This document shows, piece after piece, positions 1 through 7,345 of a DNA stretch of 35,233 nt (positions are counted from its first letter, which is position 1; every line of letters starts with the position of its first letter). The stretch comes from an uncultured Acetatifactor sp. Lineage in GTDB: Bacteria; Bacillota; Clostridia; Lachnospirales; Lachnospiraceae. Location of the stretch: NCBI GenBank assembly GCA_910586775.1, contig CAJUJN010000007.1:1-35233 (forward strand), in the 5' to 3' direction. Both the position numbers and the translations under genes were made by a program. The notes under the pieces are model-generated. The model worked only from the letters and a program-made list of their open reading frames with translations. It searched no databases and was not told the DNA's origin.

Positions 1-117
1 CATAAAACCATATGGAAGGGTTATTCTTTTTATTGAAAACTTTTAACTCACAAGAATAAATTATACTGCTTATTTTATGATCAAGTATATAAACCGGGAT
101 TTGGAGGAAAGGATTAC

Positions 118-357
118 TTGGATGTCAAACTGGTGCGAACAGGCATTGAAGATGCAGAAAAATAGTGGAATATGCAGGTAACAGCTTTTAAAGAATTATA
201 TGACAAATATCAATATACAGAAACCAGCCCTGCAACAGAGCCTATGGACAAAATAATTATGAGATTAATGCAGCCATTTACTTATTACTATTTTATCATT
301 GCAAATAGCATAGCAGCAGGTGCCATAAGAGTAGGCTTTTCTCTAAAGAAGTTGTAA
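118..357 (+). pseudogene. GNAT acetyltransferase remnant, in-frame stop, truncated
   Basis: A TTG at 118 follows a good ribosome binding site (GGAGGAAAGG, about 102-111). The frame reads MDVKLVRTGIEDAEK, then a TAG at 163-165, then continues in the same frame as WNMQVTAFKELYDKYQ and on to AGAIRV. This is the N-terminal half of a GNAT-fold N-acetyltransferase, up to the strand before the acetyl-CoA loop. After AGAIRV the frame is lost: shifting frame gives SKEVV, which fits the expected continuation better than the GFSLKKL actually encoded, and the reading frame stops at 357. The acetyl-CoA-binding half is absent. The gene is therefore dead by an amber codon, a frameshift and a 3' truncation. 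The family call rests on memory of similar Clostridial proteins, and the substrate is unknown. Confidence 0.6.
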
Positions 358-450
358 CAGTTATTTTTCGACAATTCCTAAATTAAAAGAGTCCGCTTCG
401 GATTCCGTACAAACAGCGGCCTGGCGGTTCAGAGAGGATATTTTTCGAGA

Positions 451-1005
451 TTGGAGGAATTAGGAAGAATGGGCGGAACAGCGACGGATCCGAATGAAGC
501 GTTTATTGACAGTTTGAAGATTGAGGATGTGCCGTGGGGCAGACTGACCACCGCATACGGGCGGGCAGGGGATTTTCCGGAATATCTTGCCATACTTGGC
601 GGGATGGAGGATCGTGAAGAGATGGAAGATGCTTTCGGGGAGATTGCAGACTGCATCGAGCATCAGGGGACATTGTGGCATTCCACGCCGTTTGCGCTGA
701 TTTTCCTTGTGCGCATTTACCGGGAGGCGGCGAAACGGGAGGGATGCGACGATGCCGACTGGCTTGCGGAGGAGCTGGAGGACTTGTTTTTCCTGATTGC
801 CACATGCTTCCACGACTATCAGGAGCTGGCGGAAGACGAACCCCTGCCCCTGTTTGCGGACATGCTCAGGGAAGAATATCTCTGGCCGGAAGATTTCAGC
901 GAGGAAGAGGAAGAGGCCCGCTGGGCAGAAGGCCCCTATGAGGGGGATTTATTTGCAAGCATCTACCACTACTCTTACGAACTGGTGAAAGAATTTGATC
1001 AGTAG
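451..1005 (+). CDS. HEAT-type immunity-like protein, possibly 5'-truncated
   Basis: An acidic protein of 184 residues from a TTG start. The frame stays open upstream to 382, and no start there has a convincing ribosome binding site, so the true N-terminus may have been lost. The segments VPWGRLTTAYGRAGDFPEYL and IEHQGTLWHSTPFALIFLV resemble the motifs (PW-x-RL-x-AYGRA, HQGT-x-x-x-ATP) of HEAT-repeat proteins often found as polymorphic-toxin immunity genes. The C-terminus is very acidic (EEEEEA) and ends YHYSYELVKEFDQ. It lies among other immunity-like genes and acetyltransferase remnants, with no toxin gene nearby. Its last 165 bases recur in degraded form directly downstream. The immunity role is inferred; it may be a solitary or non-functional gene. 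Confidence 0.55.
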   Translation: MEELGRMGGTATDPNEAFIDSLKIEDVPWGRLTTAYGRAGDFPEYLAILGGMEDREEMEDAFGEIADCIEHQGTLWHSTPFALIFLVRIYREAAKREGCDDADWLAEELEDLFFLIATCFHDYQELAEDEPLPLFADMLREEYLWPEDFSEEEEEARWAEGPYEGDLFASIYHYSYELVKEFDQ

Positions 1006-1083
1006 GACGATGAGATGGCGTACTCGTGCAACGAAAGACCGCCAGCTATATATGTTCGCTTTAAATGGAACAGTAAATTTAAA

Positions 1084-1243
1084 CCCCGGCCCCTGTTTTC
1101 GGACAGCTCAGGGAAGAATATCTCTGGCCGGAAGATTTCAGCGAGGAAGAGGAAGAGACCCGCGGGCAAAAGGCCCCTATGAGGAGGATTTATTTGCAAG
1201 CACCTACCATTACTCTTATGAACTGGTGAAAGAATTTAATCAG
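1084..1243 (+). pseudogene. Degraded second copy of the preceding gene's 3' end
   Basis: This stretch aligns with 841-1005, starting from the codons for PLPLFADMLREEY and ending at VKEF(D/N)Q, with roughly nine of ten bases identical. It has at least two single-base deletions (CATGCTC to CAGCTC and CTGGGC to CGGGC) that break the frame, and the stop TAG is replaced by CAG. It is most simply the tail of a second, related cassette left after recombination. The bases between the two copies (1006-1083) hold no gene that I can recognise. Confidence 0.75.
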
Positions 1244-1608
1244 CAGGAACGGGCATTTGTCTGCAGCGCTTCTTCCCACTCGGCCTCCCGGAAACCCACC
1301 AGCACAAAATCTTTCCCCACTGCCAACGGCCGTTTTACCAGCATGCCGTCCGTGGACAGCAGCTCCAGCTGCTCCTCCTCGGACATGGCGGGGAGCCTGT
1401 CTTTCAGCTTCAGCTCTTTGTACAGGTTCCCGCTGGTATTGAAGAAGCGTTTCAGGGGCAGCCCGCTTCTGCGGTGCCATTCCGCCAGCTCCTCCTTTGT
1501 GGGGTTTCTCTCCTTAATCGGCCTGTCCTCATAGGGAATCTGATGGCTCTTCAGCCAGTCCGCGGCCTTTTTGCAGGTGCTGCATTTCTGGTATTGTATG
1601 AATTGCAT
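1240..1608 (-). CDS. ArsC/Spx-family protein (arsenate reductase-like)
   Basis: Encodes 122 residues from an ATG at 1608, behind GGAGGAAAAG on the minus strand; the frame opens further upstream at a TTG, but this start has the better ribosome binding site. The protein begins MQFIQYQKCSTCKKAADWL, a thioredoxin-fold CxxC motif (C9, C12), followed by the family's RPIKE and GLPLKRFFNTSG segments and LVKRPL near the C-terminus, the usual ArsC/Spx/YffB signature. Family length is about 115-120. Members reduce arsenate through glutathione or thioredoxin, or serve as redox regulators (Spx); no ars operon is nearby, so the substrate cannot be named. The last residues (TNARSC) run up to the end of the duplicated sequence at 1084-1243 and may not be the original C-terminus. 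Confidence 0.85.
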   Translation of the reverse strand: MQFIQYQKCSTCKKAADWLKSHQIPYEDRPIKERNPTKEELAEWHRRSGLPLKRFFNTSGNLYKELKLKDRLPAMSEEEQLELLSTDGMLVKRPLAVGKDFVLVGFREAEWEEALQTNARSC

Positions 1609-1631
1609 CTTCTTTTCCTCCAATTGAGTCA

Positions 1632-1757
1632 AAGGGCGGGATTCGCCATGGCCCGCCTGTTTCCAAACTATTCCGGCAGCGCTTCAAGAATTTCTCTGGT
1701 ATACGACGATTTTAAATCCCTGTTTTGGATTTCGATAATACGGATTTCATTTGACAT
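1632..1757 (-). pseudogene. GNAT acetyltransferase N-terminal remnant
   Basis: On the minus strand an ATG at 1757, preceded by AGAGGAAC, opens a frame reading MSNEIRIIEIQNRDLKSSY and on to ALPE. A TAG at 1668-1670 then falls where a tryptophan is expected, and the frame resumes with FGN before losing similarity. The pattern (ILEALPE-W-FGN) matches the first helix region of a GNAT family. The rest of the gene has been deleted up to the start of the ArsC-like gene. It is a dead fragment. Confidence 0.5.
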
Positions 1758-1797
1758 TTTTGTTCCTCTGATTTATGGATTTGCGACTATTTTTTAT

Positions 1798-1957
1798 CTA
1801 AAAACGGAGACGGAAATCCCCATGTTTCTTTCTATGTTTCTTTCTATGCTTTTTTCTTTCCATGTTATGCCGCAAACTTAACCATAATTTTATCTGACCA
1901 CAAATCAATAAAGAAATCGGCTATTTCCGCAATCACATCTATAATGAAATCAGCCAT
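1798..1957 (-). pseudogene. Small amphipathic-helix peptide gene, frameshifted
   Basis: An ATG at 1957 follows a strong ribosome binding site (GAGGAGGT) on the minus strand. The first frame encodes 30 residues, MADFIIDVIAEIADFFIDLW followed by SDKIMVKFAA, and stops at TAA 1865-1867. The helix has hydrophobic residues alternating with acidic ones, as in membrane-surface peptides. Just past the stop a neighbouring frame encodes a basic tail (MERKKHRKKHRKKHGDFRLRF) down to the TAG at 1798-1800. Related small proteins, as I recall them, end in a Lys/Arg-rich tail, so the 30-residue product may be the front of a longer protein split by a frameshift. It may equally be a complete 30-residue peptide. 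Function unknown. Confidence 0.4.
1822..1845. repeat. Two tandem copies of a 12-base unit
   Basis: The unit ATGTTTCTTTCT occurs twice in a row, followed by a degenerate third copy (ATGCTTTTTTCTTTCC). On the minus strand it lies in the basic-tail region of the small peptide gene, where it would encode repeated KKH/HRK residues. Replication slippage here could have caused the loss of frame. Confidence 0.6.
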
Positions 1958-2056
1958 ACGAACCTCCTCTGGACAATCGTCTGCCACTAAGTCCAGTATA
2001 ACACGTTCCTATTACTTTTCAAGATATCTTCCGCAAAACTTTCGTAAAATATAGGG

Positions 2057-2365
2057 CTAATCCAGAAACCTGCGCTCCAATACCGCCCAAATCATGGCAG
2101 CGGCGATTTCCTGCTGGCTGGGCAAAGTGCTTTCCCACAACGCTGCCAGTTCCCGTATTTCACTGACCTCATTATCTTCCAGCGCGTCCCGCAGCAGATA
2201 GTCCGGGGAAATTTTAGAAAAACCTATTCCATTTGGAAAACATTGTAGTATAATTCTTAATGAAGTATCATATTCAGGACAGAAAGAAAGTACAGCTTTC
2301 TGCAAATGATAAAACTGCCCTGAATGTGATTCTTCACAATTGTACCAAGACACGAGATTATTTTC
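2057..2365 (-). pseudogene. Possible C-terminal gene fragment of unknown family
   Basis: The minus strand is open from 2422 to 2057. The last hundred or so residues look protein-like: ISPDYLLRDALEDNEVSEIR, then ALWESTLPSQQEIAAAMIW, ending VLERRFLD. No start with a ribosome binding site is visible, and the upstream part of the frame runs into the plus-strand SUKH gene, so only a C-terminal part seems to remain. I do not recognise the family. It could also be a chance open frame. Confidence 0.3.
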
Positions 2366-2391
2366 CAAAGACAATGTACAAAGGAGATAAA

Positions 2392-3018
2392 ATGGACTAC
2401 AAAGCTTTCGTAGAATATGCATTTCAGAAACTGCATGAAAGAGGATGGCTTACGGAATTGATACCTTCTTCCATAACCGAAACAGATATTGCCGAATTTG
2501 AACAGGAGTACCTCATTGAGCTGCCTGTTATTTTGAAAATATACTTGATGTCATATAAACCTTCGGCGACTGACCTTGTGGGGGTGGTGTATGACGATGA
2601 GAATAAAGAAATCAAAATTGATACAATGGATTTTTATGACCTCACAGATGATATTTCCGACTGGTCAGAGAGCCTGGAATGTTTTCGGGAGGAATTTGAA
2701 GATTGCGAAACTCCTCTCCGAGAAGAAATCTATAAGAACTTGTTCCCGATTGGATATATGGACGGTTGGTATTGTTTAGATTTAAGCCAATCAGACGGCA
2801 AGGACTGTCCGGTTGTTTTTTTGGAATATGGAGGTTTTTGGGATTGCTATCGTGACTCAGATGGAATTTTACACGGTAAGTGCGTCGCTTCCAGTTTTCG
2901 CACATTTTTGGAATGGTACTTTTGTGGTTCTTTGGAACCGGAATATGAGAAGATAAACCATGTAACTGTAAACTATGAATTTTATAGTATGTGGCATGAT
3001 CAGCATTTTATTTCGTAA
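2392..3018 (+). CDS. SUKH (SMI1/KNR4) family immunity-type protein
   Basis: Encodes 208 residues. The start at 2392 was chosen because AAAGGAGAT precedes ATG GAC TAC at a normal distance; the frame is open further upstream to 2260 without a plausible ribosome binding site. The N-terminal ITETDIAEFEQEYLIELPVI matches the SUKH pattern in which an acidic helix is followed by LP and a helix. The middle contains VVFLEYGGFWDC, typical of SUKH proteins. The C-terminus has SFRTFLEWYF. SUKH proteins are cytosolic immunity factors against contact-dependent or secreted nuclease toxins, and many are orphan copies in arrays. No toxin is adjacent. The gene is more AT-rich than the housekeeping genes from 5009 onward, which suggests horizontal acquisition. 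The target is unknown. Confidence 0.7.
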   Translation: MDYKAFVEYAFQKLHERGWLTELIPSSITETDIAEFEQEYLIELPVILKIYLMSYKPSATDLVGVVYDDENKEIKIDTMDFYDLTDDISDWSESLECFREEFEDCETPLREEIYKNLFPIGYMDGWYCLDLSQSDGKDCPVVFLEYGGFWDCYRDSDGILHGKCVASSFRTFLEWYFCGSLEPEYEKINHVTVNYEFYSMWHDQHFIS

Positions 3019-3125
3019 CTGAATTTGAACATTATGCCGCATGTATGGCCGAAGGATTCGTTATTGAATATGAAAAATGGTATTATGATTTCGGATGGAA
3101 ATCCGTATTTGGGGAGGAAGATATC

Positions 3126-3473
3126 ATGGCATTTAATGAAGATTTAGAACAATTTATTTTTGAGTTCAATGGACTGATTTTTGCCTGGGATGAAGAGCCT
3201 GGAGAAAATTATTTGGAACAGGTCAAAACATTATCTGAAAAATACAATGCACATCTAAATTTTATTGTAGAATTTATGATGCCTTATATTACAAAAGTGT
3301 TTGGTACGTTCAGTTTTGATGAGATCAAAGAAAAATTGGGCAAGCCTGTTATTGACTACGAGAATGGCCGGGTAAATTACTTTGAGCAATCATTTGATGA
3401 TAAACATATTTTTACATTTGAATTTTCGGATGATGAATTTGAGGATCTGCAGTATTTTTCAATAGATGGCTGA
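3126..3473 (+). CDS. Small acidic protein, immunity-like, unknown
   Basis: Encodes 115 residues. The frame opens at 3045, but GGGGAGGA at 3111-3118 sits 7 bases before the ATG at 3126, and no such signal precedes 3045. The 27 codons upstream may be leftover coding sequence from another cassette. The protein is acidic and has no membrane segment or signal peptide; recognisable blocks are FIFEFNGLIFAWDEEPGE, FDEIKEKLGKPVIDYENGRV and HIFTFEFSDDEFEDLQYF. I do not assign a family. Its size, acidity, AT-rich composition and position 3' of a SUKH gene fit a further immunity-type cassette, but that is inference. Confidence 0.55.
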   Translation: MAFNEDLEQFIFEFNGLIFAWDEEPGENYLEQVKTLSEKYNAHLNFIVEFMMPYITKVFGTFSFDEIKEKLGKPVIDYENGRVNYFEQSFDDKHIFTFEFSDDEFEDLQYFSIDG

Positions 3474-3488
3474 AGGGAACTGCCCATA

Positions 3489-4016
3489 GTGGAGAGGAAT
3501 TATAATAGTGATATGAGTGAAGAGCTGCAGAAACAATATTATCTGATTAGATTTAAGATTTTGCAGGAAACGTATTATGCTATTTGGTATACAGATGATA
3601 TTGACGGGTTTCTGCTTGATAAAGACGGCATGTTAAGGTCTTTTCCGACCAAAGAGGAAGCGATGGCGTTTGCGCGGGAGGAGGGATTGCTGATTAATAC
3701 GAAAGAAGATGAATTTCTTTTATCCTCAGCAATCCTTAGGAAAAAGAACATCAGAAAAATAAATTGCAGTCTTTTTCTGAATTACTGGAATCTGTTTTCA
3801 GATATAGAACATTCAATGAACTGTAAATTTATCGGCGATAGCAGGGAAGAGCATATTCGGCATATTTATGAAAAGCTGTTTTATGGATGCAATATACTGC
3901 TAAAGGAAAATGAGGAACCTTATAGACCCAAATGGAGCAAGAAGGAAAAATGTCTGATTGCCAGTGTGATGAAAAATGGGGTTAAGATTTTATCGAAAGG
4001 TCTACACAAGAGCTGA
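3489..4016 (+). CDS. Hypothetical protein, probably cytosolic
   Basis: Encodes 175 residues from a GTG at 3489, 10 bases after AAGGGA (3473-3478), which overlaps the stop of the preceding gene. An ATG at 3513 is an alternative but is too far from its nearest GAGAGG. The N-terminal part (YYLIRFKILQETYYAIWYTD, then DGMLRSFPTKEEAMAFA) looks like an alpha/beta domain, and the C-terminal half is lysine-rich and helical (SREEHIRHIYEKLFY). No catalytic motif or transmembrane segment is visible. It follows the upstream gene by 15 bases and may be co-transcribed with it. AT-rich, so probably acquired. Family unknown. Confidence 0.55.
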   Translation: MERNYNSDMSEELQKQYYLIRFKILQETYYAIWYTDDIDGFLLDKDGMLRSFPTKEEAMAFAREEGLLINTKEDEFLLSSAILRKKNIRKINCSLFLNYWNLFSDIEHSMNCKFIGDSREEHIRHIYEKLFYGCNILLKENEEPYRPKWSKKEKCLIASVMKNGVKILSKGLHKS

Positions 4017-4186
4017 TGTTGGAAATATACAGATCTATGCATGTTTATTATTCGTAAATCTGGTATTTTATAATTTTTTCAGGTGTCAGCTGCGATATAC
4101 CTGTTTGGAAAGGGGGCTCAATGTAATTGATTATGAAATTGTGTGCAGATTTTCATTGTAATGGCTGGGATAATCCGTTATACTAA

Positions 4187-4676
4187 AAACGGACAGCTGA
4201 GGTGCGGCAGGCCCGGTGGAGCGTTCCATGGAAGAAAAGCGTTCCATGGAAGAAAAGCATTCCATGGAAGAAAAGCGTTCCATGGCAGCTTGCAGTTTCT
4301 GATATTCAATGGCTGTCTTTGGACGAATTTTCCATATTCAATACACATTTAGAGCTTTGCGGGCAGAAACCCTTACCAGAATCAATATGGGCCGAGATAT
4401 ATGATGAAGGAACCATATACTGTGGACTTTTTGTCAAAGACAGGATGGGTGGGCCGTGCCTGTGCGGAAAAATATTCCCAAAACGCTTGGGAAGTGGCGG
4501 ATGTCCGGATTGCGAAGTCATACAGAAATCAGGGATACGCATACAGACTATGCCATTTTGTGCTGTCATATATTCTTTCTCAGGCAAAGACCGCAACAAT
4601 CCGGACAGAGGAAGACAATTTTGCCATGCAGAGAGTCATTAAAAAGCTGGGCTTTACGAGATGTGAGCCTGATTGA
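4187..4676 (+). pseudogene. GNAT acetyltransferase, single-base frameshift
   Basis: Two overlapping frames together make one GNAT protein. The first (from about 4187, with a possible GTG start at 4202) reads through LAVSDIQWLSLDEFSIFNTH to CGLFVKDRM. The second continues VGRACAEKYSQ, VADVRIAKSYRNQGYAYRLC and ends MQRVIKKLGFTRCEPD. Removing one G near 4447 (GATGGGTGGGCC to GATGGTGGGCC) joins them as FVKDRMVGRACAEKY. The second part carries the acetyl-CoA-binding R/Q-x-x-G-x-G/A-type loop (RNQGYA). The N-terminus is further disturbed by an in-frame 18-base tandem repeat. It is either a recent pseudogene or a sequencing error; the substrate is unknown. Confidence 0.7.
4221..4285. repeat. 18-base tandem repeat, about 3.6 copies
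   Basis: The unit GCGTTCCATGGAAGAAAA starts at 4221, 4239 and 4257 (the third copy has GCA for GCG), and a partial copy starts at 4275. Each unit contains the perfect 10-base palindrome TTCCATGGAA. The length is a multiple of three, so in the GNAT frame it adds the hexapeptide SVPWKK/SIPWKK repeatedly. The region 4017-4186 just upstream holds no gene that I can support. Confidence 0.9.
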
Positions 4677-4702
4677 AAAAAGAAGAGCAGGAGATGACGG
4701 AT

Positions 4703-4969
4703 ATGCGTGTCCTGGAGTTTTATGAGGGGAGAGACAAGCGGTATACGGAAGAATTGATTTACCAGGATTTTTTCGAAGAAGATTCGGAAGATGACAATGG
4801 CACCGCGATGAAAGTCATCCTGGAATATGATGGGAAACCCATTGGATACGGGCAGATTTATCCCATAACTGACGAAGGCTATGAAGAATATGAATATGAC
4901 AATCGGAACGAGACCATATATGGCATGGACCAGTTCGTATTTTGGCATCTTGCGTCAAAAACAGAGTAA
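4703..4969 (+). pseudogene. AAC(6')-like GNAT, C-terminal half missing
   Basis: The start at 4703 lies 9 bases after AGGAG; ATG 4694 and TTG 4673 are in frame but badly spaced. The 88-residue product begins MRVLEFYEGRDKRYTEELIY and contains VILEYDGKPIGYGQIYPI and ETIYGMDQFV. This is the front half of the GNAT group that includes aminoglycoside 6'-acetyltransferases. After DQFV, where the acetyl-CoA loop should begin, the sequence changes to FWHLASKTE and stops. The catalytic core is therefore lost, and the remnant ends 40 bases before recD2, at the border between the accessory region and the core genes. Confidence 0.6.
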
Positions 4970-5008
4970 AACAGAAGCAGATGTCAGCTGAAATAAGGAG
5001 CAGAACAA

Positions 5009-7210
5009 ATGACAAAAATCCGGTGTGTTGTTGAGAGAATTACATACCAGAATCCCGAAAACGGATATTCTGTTCTGAAAGTACATGTGAAAGGCTATGA
5101 TGACCTGGTCACTGTGGTAGGGAACCTGTTGGATGCGAATGTGGGTTCCGTTCTTTTGGTAGACGGGGACTGGAAGGTGGATTCCAGATACGGCCGCCAG
5201 TTTATGGCGCAGAAGTGGGAGGAAACGCTTCCGGCAACAGTATACGGAATGGAAAAGTACCTGGGCAGCGGCCTGATCAAGGGGGTCGGCCCCAAATATG
5301 CCAAAAAGATCGTGCAGAAATACGGCACAGATACCTTTGCAGTCATCGAGGACAACATAGAACTGCTGATCGAAATTCCGGGAATCGGAAACAAGCGTAT
5401 CCGGATGATAGCGGAGAGCTGGGAACGGCAGAAGGAAGTGAAGAACATCATGCTTTTTCTCCAGGAGCATGGAGTGAGTACCGCCTTTGCCGCCAAAATC
5501 TACAGACAGTACGGAAATGAGAGCATCGCGGTCATGAAAGAAAATCCCTATCGGCTGGCGGATGATATCTGGGGGATTGGCTTTAAGACTGCCGACAGCA
5601 TTGCACAGAAGCTTGGATTCGGCAGAGAGACCTATGTCCGGCTCCGCAGCGGCATCATGTACACCTTGAGCGAGCTGGCGGACGAAGGACATGTGTACGC
5701 GGAAAGGGGGCAGCTTACGCAGAAAGCTGCCGGATTGCTGGAGGCAGAGGAGAGCCGTATCGTCATGACCATGGACCAGATGCTGAAGGATAAGGATCTG
5801 ATCCGGGAAGAGGACGCCATATACCTTCCGCCGTTTTATTTTGCGGAAGCCGGGACGGCAGGAAAACTAAAAAAACTGGCATCGGAGCCTGCGGGAGACA
5901 GGCTTTGGATACAGTTGTCAAAGGCAAGGCAGGAGACCGGAAACGACAGGCTCTCCGTTGATGTCGGCAGAATTGAGCAGACTGTGAACATGAAGTACGA
6001 TGAAATCCAGGCTGACGCGATTCGGCAGGCTGCCATGGCGAAGGTAATGGTGCTGACCGGAGGCCCCGGTACGGGCAAGACCACCACCACCCAGGGAATC
6101 ATTGCGGCATACAGAGCTTACGGCCTGAAAATTCTTCTTGCCGCACCCACCGGAAGAGCGGCCAAAAGGATGACGGAAGCCACCGGGCTGGAGGCGAAGA
6201 CCATCCACAGGCTTCTGGAATGCAAACCGCCGGAGGGTTACGGGAAAAATGAGGAGAGTCCCCTGGAGGGAGACGTACTGATTGTAGATGAATGCTCCAT
6301 GATTGATATCATCATGATGAATTCCCTGCTAAAAGCCATTCCTGCAAATATGCGCCTGATTCTGGTGGGAGATATTGACCAGCTGCCCTCTGTAGGGGCG
6401 GGAAATGTGCTGCGGGATGTCATTGACTCAGGGCGTTTTCCGGTGGTTCGTCTGACCAGGATTTTCCGTCAGGCTCTTACAAGCCGCATTATCCGAAATG
6501 CTCACAGAATCAATGCGGGACAGATGCCGGATATCTCCAACGGGACAGATACGGATTTCTTCTTTCTCCAACGGGAGGAGCCAGAGGAAGCCGTGGCAGA
6601 AATCATAAAGCTGGTGAAAGAAAAGCTGCCCCGTTATTATGGGATGCCGCCATCCGTAATACAGGTACTGACACCCATGCAGCGGGGCGTCGTGGGCGCA
6701 ACCAACCTGAACCTGGTGCTGCAGGAAGCGGTCAATCCCCAGGGGGAGGGACTGCGCCGGAGCGGCTTTGTGTTCCGCCCCGGGGACAAGGTCATGCAGA
6801 TTAAGAATAATTACAATAAGGAAATCTTCAATGGGGATATCGGGATAATCGAGTCTGCGGACCTGACGGAACGTACGCTGACTGTAAATTTTGACAATCG
6901 AAAAATCGTGTATGATGCCACGGAACTGGATGAGCTTGTCCATGCCTATGCCACTACCATCCACAAGGCGCAGGGCTCTGAATACCCGATTGTGGTAATG
7001 CCTGTGCTGATGAATCACTTTGTGATGCTCCAGAGGAATCTGATTTATACAGGCATTACCCGGGCAAAGAAAATCCTGGTTATCGTGGGGACGAAGAAAG
7101 CGCTTTCCTATGCTGTACGGAATGTAACCGTGACTCAGCGCAATACTATGCTGACGGAACGCCTGGGAGGCATAAGGGAGACGGAGCCTGTGGATATGCC
7201 CCGGGCTTAG
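5009..7210 (+). CDS. recD2: RecD2-type ATP-dependent DNA helicase
   Basis: Encodes 733 residues, typical for RecD2, with a ribosome binding site (AAGGAG) before the ATG. It is a superfamily 1B 5'-3' helicase that works outside RecBCD, in repair and replication-fork maintenance. The order of domains fits: an N-terminal RecD2 domain (IRCVVERITYQNPENGYSVL), tandem helix-hairpin-helix units (LIEIPGIGNKRI and DIWGIGFKTAD), Walker A GGPGTGKT at 351-358 with K357, Walker B VDECSM with D427-E428, TIHKAQGSEYP around 650-660 and YTGITRAKK near 681-689. All motifs are intact. It stands alone, between the decayed accessory region and a convergent minus-strand gene. Confidence 0.95.
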   Translation: MTKIRCVVERITYQNPENGYSVLKVHVKGYDDLVTVVGNLLDANVGSVLLVDGDWKVDSRYGRQFMAQKWEETLPATVYGMEKYLGSGLIKGVGPKYAKKIVQKYGTDTFAVIEDNIELLIEIPGIGNKRIRMIAESWERQKEVKNIMLFLQEHGVSTAFAAKIYRQYGNESIAVMKENPYRLADDIWGIGFKTADSIAQKLGFGRETYVRLRSGIMYTLSELADEGHVYAERGQLTQKAAGLLEAEESRIVMTMDQMLKDKDLIREEDAIYLPPFYFAEAGTAGKLKKLASEPAGDRLWIQLSKARQETGNDRLSVDVGRIEQTVNMKYDEIQADAIRQAAMAKVMVLTGGPGTGKTTTTQGIIAAYRAYGLKILLAAPTGRAAKRMTEATGLEAKTIHRLLECKPPEGYGKNEESPLEGDVLIVDECSMIDIIMMNSLLKAIPANMRLILVGDIDQLPSVGAGNVLRDVIDSGRFPVVRLTRIFRQALTSRIIRNAHRINAGQMPDISNGTDTDFFFLQREEPEEAVAEIIKLVKEKLPRYYGMPPSVIQVLTPMQRGVVGATNLNLVLQEAVNPQGEGLRRSGFVFRPGDKVMQIKNNYNKEIFNGDIGIIESADLTERTLTVNFDNRKIVYDATELDELVHAYATTIHKAQGSEYPIVVMPVLMNHFVMLQRNLIYTGITRAKKILVIVGTKKALSYAVRNVTVTQRNTMLTERLGGIRETEPVDMPRA

Positions 7211-7312
7211 CCGTCTGCTGCCTGTCATTTCGGTTGGAACATCAACTGCTGTATGGGGTCGAAATACTTCCTGCCGGTTTCCCGGCCGCCGGTATGTGGA
7301 TAAAACCGGAAA

Positions 7313-7329
7313 GCAGGTCTCCGACCTGC
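7313..7329. terminator. Short hairpin between converging genes
   Basis: GCAGGT and ACCTGC form a perfect 6-base stem with a 5-base loop in the gap between recD2 and the convergent BFD-like gene. No T-run follows on either strand, so a terminator role is only suggested by position. Confidence 0.25.
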
Positions 7330-7345
7330 CTGAGCAGCCATATGG

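Noticed and set aside
33..67. Promoter before the first GNAT remnant
   Set aside because: TTGAAA and TATACT can be found but the spacing between them (23 bases) is wrong.
3045..3125. Upstream start for the 115-residue gene
   Set aside because: There is no ribosome binding site before 3045, while 3126 has a strong one.
4221..4285. CRISPR-like array
   Set aside because: Units are 18 bases and directly adjacent, with no spacers; it is a simple tandem repeat.
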